Below, in pieces: positions 55,821 through 64,000 of a stretch of 64,000 bases of DNA. The stretch's first letter is position 1. Each line of letters begins with the position of its first letter. Made by a program: the position numbers and the translations under genes. This stretch comes from Adiantum capillus-veneris (lineage: Eukaryota > Streptophyta > Polypodiopsida > Polypodiales > Pteridaceae). The stretch is from NCBI GenBank assembly GCA_014529385.2, contig CM043958.1:85049525-85113524 (forward strand), written 5' to 3'. The notes below the pieces were generated by a model that was given only the letters and a program-made list of their open reading frames with translations, was not told where the DNA came from and did not search any database.

Positions 55821-56781
55821 GTATGCTCTGAAAATGCTTGAATTATTTTGTTCTCTTGTATGCAATAGTATAGGTACCATGCGTACATAGGTAGTAACTA
55901 CATATAGGTAGTATTACATCAAGTATAATGATGTCTATCAAGCCCGAGAGGTGTGTAGGCTCCAAAAGGTAATCTTTTGGTACTTCTGGAGGACTAGCAT
56001 TCATGAGGGGATTCAAGTACCTCAAGTATACATAAAAGCAATCAAAGGTGCTTTGGGGCAAGCTGCATAGACTCTTCAATACTACCAAATTTTCTATATG
56101 TTACTTTGTAGGTGTGTATTAGCTTGAAGATTACCTTGAGTACCTACATGTAGATGGTAGTAATACTTTCCTGTCAGGGGTTGGTTCTCAAAATCACCAA
56201 TGTAAACTCATAAGTCCTATTTGGGTACTTTTGGATGACCAATGTACATTCAATGGTAGTTTAAAACAACCTTTGTGAACTCATAGGTCCTTTATAACCA
56301 TGCATGTATACTATTAGGTCCTCTTAGGGTACTTGGAAGCTTCAAAGGTACCTTGAGATTAGGTAGAAGCTACCATGAGACCAAACATGTACTTCCAAAA
56401 TACCAAATCTAGGTATAGGTACTTTATAGGTAGTCTTTGTGGTGCTTATTAAAGTACCAATGCAGGTGCTTAGGTACTTTGCAGAAATTGATACTTCTTA
56501 AAGCTAGCATGAGACCAAACATGTACTTCCAAAATACCAAATCTAGGTATATAGGTACTTTAGAGGTAGTCTTTGTGGTGCTTATTAAAGTACCAATTGC
56601 AGAGGCTTAGGTACTTTGCAGAAATTGATACTTCTTAAAGTACCATTTACAATGTCTAAGGTGCTTTAGTACCTAATGAAAGGTCTAGGAAAGTACCATG
56701 TTAGGTAGCAAATTCAAGTTACAATGACTTTGACCTTGTTTTGACTACAGGTTTTGATGAGCTTTACTTTTCATTGGACAG
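55821..56781 (+). other. Intron full of GTAC-centred words; 134-bp tandem duplication
   Basis: Borders CAG|GTATGC and TTGGACAG|GTGG. I count about 20 GTAC within 890 bp (roughly 3 expected from base composition), mostly as GGTACTTT or AAGTACC. A 134-bp unit starting CATGAGACCAAACATGTACT is doubled at 56374 and 56508. Confidence 0.65.
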
Positions 56782-57736
56782 GTGGAGCTCTATAGGAGAT
56801 TCCAAATGCAGTATTCACACATCAAGATCTCTCTCAAATGTTTTGAAGGATTGAAGCCTTGGTTTGTTCGCAAGTTGAAGGATAGGTACACTTGCTGCTG
56901 TATTGCTCACATACAGATGATATACATCAAGGAAGCATTCAACCAGATGAGACAAAACAAGACAGGAGTGCACAGTGAAGGGTGTGGCTGTAGTTGTGAT
57001 ATATGCTTCACAGAAGAGGTCCTAGGAAAGTGTGAAGCTGTTTCGTATACGCACAGTAGCATCAATAGCTTGGCTGAGATGGTATTATGTCCAAAGCCAG
57101 ATGAGTCTACGTTTCATTAACTGTCTTGCTTGAAGCGAGAATGTGATCAATGTGGATCAAAGCGGTTAGTGCTCTATCCAAGAGAAAAATCTGAAAATGC
57201 ATTCCAGATTTCAGTATAGGTGTTTGAAGACGTTGCGTCAGCCCATCAAGAAGGCAAGAAGCGCAAGGATCTACTGGTCAAGGAGATGGGATGCAAGGAC
57301 TTTACATCCTTCCTTGAAAATCATCTAACCGTCTACATCAAACACAATTTTATTGCCAGGTGGCAATCTCAACAATTCAAAGACTGCATTCAAAGGTTTC
57401 CTAGAGACGTGGTAGTCTCTGTTATAGACTTTGTTGAAAATTACTCTTTCAAGGAGCAAAATGAAATCCAATCAATGCATTGGTACTCTTCACAAGTCAC
57501 CATCTTGGTGCACATCACTTATGTTCGGGACGAGGCTGACAGGGTCTTAAAATATATACATTTTTACATATCTGATGACAAAGAGCATGACACATTGTTT
57601 GTACAGCATTGTATGCAAGTTCATAGTGTGTGGCTATACACGAGCAAGGTTTCAACTTCTTGAAGCGGCACTGGGTCTGGTCAGACGGATGTGCTGCTCA
57701 ATTCAAGGCATCTAGACCATTTTTCTTTGTATCAAG
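56782..57736 (+). pseudogene. DDE-like transposase gene, exon B (zinc finger and catalytic region)
   Basis: Begins VELYRRFQMQYSHIKISLKC in phase with exon A. A Cys-rich part follows: CGCSCDICF, CPKP and (after a stop at 57118) CLKRECDQCGSKRL, a likely zinc-binding module. The core contains VVSVIDFVENYSFKEQNEIQ (57410-57470; first Asp in a D-F-x-E-N-Y motif) and SMHWYSSQVTILVHITYV. In a shifted frame comes WSDGCAAQFKAS (about 57690; second Asp). This motif order (DFxENY, SDGxxxQFK) belongs to a transposase-like family found across eukaryotes that I cannot name with confidence. Stops at 57118 and 57217 and a frameshift near 57640 make it a pseudogene. Donor ATCAAG|GTATGC. Confidence 0.6.
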
Positions 57737-57818
57737 GTATGCTAGCTTCCTTTGACTCTTAAACAAGCGTGCGAGTTTTGTGTTCTTGCCTAGTCTTTGA
57801 GACGTGTGATTGATCTAG

Positions 57819-58647
57819 GTACTACTCTTTGACTGGCATTGAGATGCTATGGAGTTTCTTTGCATCGGGCCATGGCAAAGGAGAGAATGATGGGGCTGGT
57901 GCTATCGTCAAAAGGGCTCTGACACATGAGCAATTGAAACCTGACGCTTGGCACATGAAGTGTGTCAAGGATGTGGTCAATTTCTTGAAACATAAATTTC
58001 ATGATGAAAACACCTAGTCAGAGGTGACTCGAATTTTTGGGATGTCGAAGTGGTTGATGTACCTAGGTAGAGGAAATAGAATTTCAAGGTGCACTGCGCT
58101 ATAGAGCTCTCTCATGTTTTTGTTACCCTTGTATGTCACAACGCTGGAGGCGATGCCTTAACAACACACATGTCGAGAACTGGAAGTACATCAGCATCGA
58201 ACCATTGGATGGCAGTGATGGAGAAAGCGATCAATCAAGTGACGATGAAGGATCAGATTTGCCTATGTATGGTGGACATCACGATGCAATCAGTGATGCT
58301 CTGCGTGTAGGTGACAACTTTGCCATGAATGCGAACTAAGATGGAGTAGACTTCTACCTCTTGAGGTGCTCAAAGGAGAAATACAAAACAGCACGAGCGC
58401 TAGAGATTCTTGGGACAATTTCATTTTTCCAAATTCATATCTGGTTGAGGGATACTACTATGAGCTAGTTGATGGTACCGAGGATGTTTATTACATCCCT
58501 CCTGAACAGCCAAAAGTGTTGTTGGCATCGCACTTGGTTCGATTCATCAAGATACCCTTGGAACCCTTACATGGTGAACCACATAAGTTCAGATTATCTG
58601 CAGAAGTTTATGAAAATGTGTACAATAGCATGCCAATGGTCTTGTAG
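57819..58647 (+). pseudogene. DDE-like transposase gene, exon C (third catalytic block and C-terminus)
   Basis: An 82-bp intron (57737-57818, GT..AG) precedes it and the phase fits (AG|G gives Arg). SFFASGHGKGENDGAGAIVK carries the third conserved block (GHGKGxxDGxGAxxKR). After stops near 58015-58110 an acidic tail (DGSDGESDQSSDDEGSDLPM) and the C-terminal block appear: LVEGYYYELVDGTEDVYYIP, LLASHLVRFIKIPLEPL and YENVYNSMPMVL, stop at 58645-58647. Several frameshifts. Gene family as for exon B. Confidence 0.58.
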
Positions 58648-59659
58648 ATCTTTCTATATTGGAGCCTAATAAACAGTTGTTTTGCTGCAATTATTGTTCG
58701 TTGTATTTGAGTCCTCCAAAAACACATAATCACAAATGTAGCCTCCTGATTCTTACTTTTACCTTTTTGTAACATATCATTAAATTTGGTACTTTAAGTA
58801 CTATAGTTCAGGTTTCAAGCACTTTACTGCTTGTTCAGGTACTTATAGGGGGTATCTAGGTAGTCTTAAAGTACCAATCACAGGTTCTAAGTGGATGTTC
58901 TTCATTGTAGAAGTGTGCAGATTAGGTACTTTAAGTATCATGACTGCACCATATATGTAAATTTGGTACTCTAAGTACCATTGCTAGTAGTCTCCCAGCA
59001 TTGTCACATGTATTTGTATGAAGATAGTGTACCATTGTGGGTGGTTACACAGTCCCTTTTTAAAATACCTGTTTGCACATTGGGTACACCAAGTACCATG
59101 GTTGGTACTTGTAGTGCTACTTTCCAGTGGTAGAATGCTAAAACAACATGATTGTAATGACAAGAGGTTTCCAATATTGAAACATAGCATGGTAGTAGAA
59201 GCCTTCATTTGCCTGTCTCACACACCATCCACAGCCACAACCAAGCACACACTACCCACAAAATAAATTGAGTCCAAAACGAAAATGGTGACATAATGGA
59301 ATAATTATAAATTCAATTTTCGTGTTGCCGACTAGTTACATGTTAGGCAGTCAGTACAGAGGCATTCTGAATGTTGCCAGAAAAAACATCCCTCATGGGA
59401 AGTAGGCATATACATGGCTTTGTGGAGAGTGTTAGCTTACAAATAGGTAGCTGTAATGACAAGTCTGCTTATACAAGGGGTTGCTACAAAAGTTGGCTTC
59501 ACAAAATTACATAAGTTCTTTACAAATACACCACTACATGACAATGTAGAGACACTGGCGCTTAAAGAGCATTGGCATCAATTGTGGCCCTTTCAAGTAT
59601 TGTTCATAACTGGTCATCTTTCCACCACACCGAAGTGCAGCTTTAACATAGTCGTCCTC
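58648..59659. other. Gap between two convergent genes, GTAC-rich on the left
   Basis: From 58790 to 59110 words such as GGTACTTTAAGTACT and GGTACTCTAAGTACCA recur at least ten times. From 59120 to 59659 they are absent. This is where 3' UTRs of both genes would meet. Confidence 0.55.
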
Positions 59660-60109
59660 TTATGTATGCTTCACATTATTGAAGGTGGCAGCTTTGGCTG
59701 ACCGATCTGTAGCATCACACCATTTCACAAGAGCCTCCTTCATGTCCTTGGACAAGAAGTCACTACGCCGCTCCTCTAGGCTAGGTATAATGATGTAGGA
59801 ATCGGGAGGATTATAATGGCATTTATAGAAATTGTTGTCAATCAATAGCACATTGTTCGCATCGTATTGTTGAACCACCTTCAGAAAAATTTTCAAATTC
59901 TTGAAAAAAACTGGTTTTCCACATGTCATGGAGAATGTGGCTACATCACATAGCTGTTGTCCTGACCATCCGCTGAAGTAGTCACAAATCCCCTTAAAAC
60001 CTGTAGAGACTATTCTGTCCACTCTTTCTAGCATTGCTGAACTCCAGATGTAAATATTTGCCCAGCCCACAGCCCAAGCTAAGAACTATATTGCATCCTT
60101 GGGAACGAA
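59660..60109 (-). pseudogene. FCP1/NLI-type phosphatase domain, C-terminal exon
   Basis: After acceptor TTTCAG the exon reads YLFVPKDAI, a TAG stop, then FLAWAVGWANIYIWSSAMLE (the '.IWSS' block), GKPVFFKNLKIFLKVV (Lys of motif III), NNVLLIDNNFYKCHYNPP (motif IV, with D-N where D-D is typical) and RRSDFLSKDMKEALVKWCDA. FCP1-type enzymes are HAD-fold protein phosphatases acting on phosphoserine, for example in the RNA polymerase II tail. One in-frame stop and the changed acidic pair suggest loss of activity. Exon phase fits the upstream exon (AG|G gives Arg). Confidence 0.72.
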
Positions 60110-60189
60110 GAGGTACCTGAAAACTACAACAATTCCCGATCGATGGGCATGCATAAATCATACATATAGCAAAAATTCTGAAAAAGGAT

Positions 60190-60428
60190 CAACCTGTCCC
60201 TCGCCTCTTGGATGAGGTCGAATGCAGTAGTTTCCAGATCAGGAGGGTTAGATTTAAACCATGAAGCGCAGAGAACACCATTAAGATCAAACACTAATGC
60301 TGGTCGTGTAGGGTTATCGAATGGCAACAATGTGATTGTGCTTGGAACATAGGGTGGTGGATCTCTGTGATTATTATTTCCTCGATAGGCAGTTTGAGAG
60401 TCCCCTTTTCTTTTGGTATCTCTGTAAA
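60190..60428 (-). pseudogene. FCP1/NLI-type phosphatase domain, N-terminal exon
   Basis: After CTTTTACAG the exon reads DTKRKGDSQTAYRGNNN, PPPYVPSTITLLPFDN and RPALVFDLNGVLC. The last is HAD motif I with D-L-N-G-V instead of D-x-D-x-T/V, as in a plant subgroup of FCP1-like proteins. Likely donor GACAG|GTTGAT near 60195. The asparagine replaces the general acid/base Asp, so catalysis is doubtful. Confidence 0.7.
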
Positions 60429-60606
60429 AGACATGGTTGCAAATTGAAAAGGAATAGACTAAGCACCTTTCGAACACTGTACAAACGTGACCGTTGCAAT
60501 AAAGCAAAAAAGACAAATGGAGGCAAACATAAAATTCTCATTTGTATTCCAAAAGCAAGAATCAAAGATTCTTGACATTACAAGAGAGTGAAGACACTAA
60601 GTGACA

Positions 60607-61479
60607 AATGTCACAGTTTCTTGCAAACACTAGGCTTTGGGGGGTGGGAAATATTACTGGGATGTCGGAGGGGAGTACTTTTCATGGGGGACTTCTTCGG
60701 GGGAGGCAGTGACTCCGGAACTTCCTTGCTCGTCGCTTTTCCATCTCCACCTGAAACCAAGACCCACTCGACTTACACGCAGTTGAGCATGAACATAAGT
60801 TACAGAAATGACACTATCAATGAGCTTGACCTACAAACTTCCTCTATGTGCTAAGATGCTTTTCTGAACAATTCATGCGTAAAGGAGTCTCACCATCACT
60901 CTCATCCTCTGCTTTGTTAGATTCCTACTGTGAACGGGTGATACCTGTTGCTCGCGCCTTTTTGGACTATCCAGCTGCACCATAAAGGGGGGACAATAAA
61001 AATCATTCAATGCCTATAGGGATCCAAGTCCTGTGGCCAAAACAACTTACCATCATCGTGTTTCTTTTGCTTCTTTGAGATCTTCACCATATCACTAAGG
61101 AAGACTGGGGAATCTGGATTTGCGTCACCGTGAACCATTTTTTGCACGGCTTCCACTCCCTCTTGCGCTACAGCATACGTCAAAGTAGCATCAGCATTTT
61201 CCATTGGTTCAGTTACCTTTTGTTTTGGTTCACCTTCTGTCTGTTCAGAGGGCTCCACCTTAACAGCTGGGGTCTTGTCACCTGCCACATGAGAGCCTTC
61301 CTCGCCAGCCAGAGTTTTGTCACCTGCCAAGGATGAGCCTTCCCTACCAGCTGGAATTGACTGATCAACAGACTGCATGTCTGTGTCCACAGTGGGTGCG
61401 TCGAGAGTTGCATCAACATTTCGTATTGGCACCTCAGCTGGTAATGTTGTTGCATAAGGCATATGACTGGAACCTACCA
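60607..61479 (-). CDS. Linker exons of the RING/FCP1 gene
   Basis: Exon 61479-61051 is acidic and low-complexity (AGREGSSLAGDKTLAGEEGS with a second GSHVAGDKT copy, then KISKKQKKHDD) and ends at GATG|GTAAGT. A small exon (ESNKAEDESDG, about 60930-60900) joins in phase to a Pro/Lys-rich exon from 60750 (GKATSKEVPESLPPPKKSPM). That exon meets a TGA at about 60609 unless an earlier donor is used. Such linkers connect the RING-like and phosphatase parts. Borders are by eye. Confidence 0.45.
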
Positions 61480-61566
61480 CTGCACAACAAAAGTGTGCAA
61501 AATAAGTTAAAAGCATTCTTAACAAACTCTAGTAATCAAGGCAAACATGGAGAATAAAAAACCAAC

Positions 61567-61906
61567 CATTATGCACAAGCATTGACTTTGCTGATTTCGG
61601 AACACTCTGCTTACAGGAGGGGTTGGCACATACTTTCTCTGACGCAGCCCATCCAGCAAAACACAAAGCATGGTATGTATCACCACATGCTAGTGTATAC
61701 ACACACACGACGTCGTAACCCACAAAACCTAAACCACATGCAGCACAAGCTCCTAGAACACTCACTTTGGCCTGCAATTGACTCCCATGCTCGCCAGCTG
61801 TGGGACATAGCAACATTGAATCACCTCTCTTCACTTTCACCAGCAAGCTCTCACAAAATTTGACTTGAGCAGCACATGTAGCTTCTGATGCTACCAGGTC
61901 AAGAAG
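61567..61906 (-). CDS. RING-like zinc finger exon
   Basis: Starts after AAAAAG acceptor with LLDLVASEATCAAQVKFCES. It contains CAACGLGFVGYDVVCVYTLA then CGDTYHALCFAGWAASEKVC and PSC, a CxxC ... CxxxxHxxC ... CxxxxC array with an aromatic (W) between, resembling RING/PHD-type cross-braced fingers. Ends KSMLVHN with donor GTTGGT. No stop in this exon. In this context it would mediate protein binding or ubiquitin transfer, but that is inference. Confidence 0.5.
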
Positions 61907-61969
61907 TTCTTTTTGCACCACAAAGGGGAAGTAAATATTAGTCCATCTATCCAAGATTAAATGAACTAT

Positions 61970-63386
61970 CATGATTACTTATACATATAGTACCAAGGGA
62001 TAGCAAGGGTATGTTGAAACCACCAATTGCAATGTATTGTCAAAAAAGTAGCAAGGATACACTGTAGGGACTTATGACAGTACCAAGGATAGGTTCAGAG
62101 TACCAATCAAAAGAACTTACAATTGAAGGTACTTTGCAAAAAAGTAATAGGTACTTTCACAATGTACAAACACGTGCATGGTGCTTTGCAAAAAAGGCAA
62201 ATATGTACTTTTACAATGTACAAACACATGCATGGTACTTTGGAAAAAAGGCATATGTACTTTCACAATATACAAAAACATGCATGGTACTTTGGAAAAA
62301 GGCATATATACTTTCACAATGTACAACCACATGCATGGTACTTTGGAAACAAGAAATATGTACTTTGAAAGATAAATGCATATGATTTATCAATAAAACT
62401 ATGACAAGTACTTTAAAATCTACCAAGTAATACAACAATATGTACAAAGAACCTATGTGAAACTCATGGAACTTGCAAAAAAGGAATAGGTACTTTGACA
62501 GTGTACAAACACATGCATGGTGCTTTGCAAAAAGGCATATATGTACTTTCACAATGTACAGACACATGGATGGTACTTTGAAAAAAGACATATGTAATTT
62601 CACAATGTACAAACACATGCATGGTACTTTGAAAAAGAGGCATATGTACTTTGGGCCCAAGAAATATGTACTTTGAAAGATAAATGCATATGATTTCTTA
62701 AATAAACTTATGAAAGGTACTGTAAATTCTACCAAGTAATACAACAATATGTACAAGTGCCTATGTGGTACTCATGGTTGCACCTTCAATTTGAACTACC
62801 ATACAAAAAGCTTCCGTATTAATTAGCTCCAAAAAGTACCTTAAATCATAGACACATACATGGACTTTGTGATTTCCACCAGTATCCCTCAGCTTTGTGA
62901 AGCAGTGGACAGTAAACTTCCATTGGTGCATACAAAACGTACCATGATCTATTAAATCATTGTCAAATGGTAAATTTTCAAAGCATGACCTATTTGCTAC
63001 CGCACCTAGCTCTACAAAGCACCAATAATGTCTCATTGGGTACTACAAAAAGTACCATGGTGTATATTATTGCATTCATGCGGTGAAATTTGACAGTTCT
63101 ACCTCATTTCTACCATCCCTAAGATTGAGTGAAACATCTATAAGGATCCATTGGTACTTATATAAAGTACCATGTCATATTTAACCCTTGTGAAATGGTG
63201 GAGTTTAAGTAGTTCTATCTACTTACAGTGCCTTGTTAAGTACCAATAAGACTCCATTGGCACTTGTAGAAAGTATCATGTGAAACACAATCCCAGTCAA
63301 GTGGTGAATATTGAGAGTTGATCTTGTCAACATGGTACTTACACTATCCTTTAAAATACCTATGGTGCTTAGACATAATGTAAAAC
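61970..63386. repeat. GTAC-rich repeat field in intron sequence
   Basis: About 36 GTAC in 1.4 kb (about 5 expected). Three periods are present. (1) Units of 50-56 bp, GGTACTTTG-AAAAA-GGCATATGTACTTTCACAATGTACAAACACATGCAT-like (62129-62380 and 62475-62690). (2) A ~340-bp duplication of that block (62129-62470 and 62470-62790). (3) Four ~112-bp units starting CCATTGGTACTT-TA-AAAGTACCATG (about 62920, 63037, 63149, 63260). ORFs here are translations of the repeats. Confidence 0.85.
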
Positions 63387-64000
63387 CTAAATACAAGGTT
63401 TACTTTTAATACACAATGTATCAGTCTTGACGCGTACCTCTATACGATCAACATCGGCTCCAATCTGGGAGTGGCTTACATCAGCCCCAAGGGCGGTCAA
63501 CGCACTTATGAGAGCAACGATCTTTGCATCAATCACCAAAACTTCATAATCAAAGTTACCACTTGCTCCCTTCATGCTGGCCTATAGTGTTTGCAGCTCA
63601 CTCAATTGCCCTTGAAGCACGGCTACAACTGATGATGTTCCCTCTATCTTCCACATGCTTTGGCTTTTCTCTTGTAGTTGGACTCGGGCTGCCACCTATT
63701 GTGCTTTTCACACAGTCTAGTTCTGTCTTTCTTGCAGCCAACATCTGCTCCACTTCTGCCAAAATCTGGAGGTTAACAAAGCTGCAATTCAAATTAGATT
63801 AAGGGCCCAAACTGCAAGAAATAAAGCCTTTCCCTATCATCCTCCCATGGTCAATGCAAGACTTCGGAGTGAACTGTGTGGTCTGAGTCACTTGTTCACT
63901 GCCCTCACTGCAATCAGCCCAATTCTTGAGCTTTTTTTCCATCCCACCGAGGAGCTTCTTGCAATGGTCTAGGACCTGCTCACCAAAAATAGCCCATGCA
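63387..64000 (-). pseudogene. N-terminal coiled-coil exons of the RING/FCP1 gene
   Basis: The rightmost exon runs off the window: WAIFGEQVLDHCKKLLGG, KKLKNWADCSEGSEQVTQ (64000 to about 63825). The next (63770-63590) begins LVNLQILAEVEQMLAARKTE. A frame change near 63700 moves the coiled-coil pattern to VAARVQLQEKSQSMW, VAVLQGQLSELQ and then NFDYEVLVIDAKIVALISAL. Heptad-like Leu/Val spacing suggests a coiled coil. It lies on the same strand as the RING-like exon. The gene continues to the right. Confidence 0.45.

Noticed and set aside
62074-62756. ORFs of 65-181 codons on both strands with repeated Cys/Tyr/Val
   Set aside because: All are translations of the 50-56 bp GTAC tandem units.
62129-63330. 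CRISPR-like array
   Set aside because: The repeats are degenerate, directly adjacent and without unique spacers, in a eukaryotic context.

Overview
The window looks like intergenic DNA from a large, repeat-rich plant nuclear genome. The evidence is: several LTR retrotransposon remnants primed by initiator tRNA-Met (PBS TGGTATCAGAGC or close variants), long (GA)n/(GT)n microsatellites, introns with GT..AG borders, low density of intact genes, and nested insertions. A Penelope-type reverse transcriptase together with these gypsy/copia types suggests a seed-free plant, perhaps a fern, but that is inference. No bacterial, organellar or RNA genes were seen.

Left part (1-12.9 kb): the 3' half of a Ty3/gypsy element (frameshifted integrase), a 650-bp TTCGCCCC minisatellite, and an intact 716-codon ORF of unknown function that may be the element's extra 3' ORF. 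Then come a LINE-like remnant on the minus strand, a 466-bp foldback element and several tandem duplications.

Centre-left (12.98-24.26 kb): the most striking element. Two 3.6-kb direct repeats bracket a 3.9-kb core that encodes, on the minus strand, a degenerate Penelope-like reverse transcriptase with a GRG-rich linker and unrecognised N-terminal ORFs. Each repeat starts and ends in (GT)n. Each also carries, on the opposite strand, a promoter-like TATA region and a ~170-codon orphan ORF. The two copies differ by a promoter duplication and by a 72-bp hairpin-bearing tandem array.

Centre (24-52 kb): a retrotransposon graveyard. It holds a broken gypsy pol; an LTR pair with PBS and PPT bracketing gag-like zinc knuckles; a clean solo LTR with a GTTTC target duplication; two related deleted copia elements on the minus strand; and a gypsy element with gag and protease but no RT or integrase, followed by a W-x-P-K peptide repeat region and an 893-bp LTR inserted into copia sequence. 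Some 4 kb (36.2-40.2 kb) cannot be assigned.

Right part (52-64 kb): tandem Helitron-like 5' ends and small repeats, then a decayed multi-exon DDE-like transposase gene (plus strand, 54.6-58.65 kb). It faces a multi-exon minus-strand gene (59.66 kb to the right edge) with coiled-coil, RING-like and FCP1/NLI-type phosphatase segments. The non-coding DNA of both is heavily enriched in GTAC-centred words (GGTACTTT/AAGTACC) arranged in several tandem periods. This shared signal is the least expected structure here and may mean the two genes belong to one composite mobile unit. All exon borders and repeat counts were read by eye.
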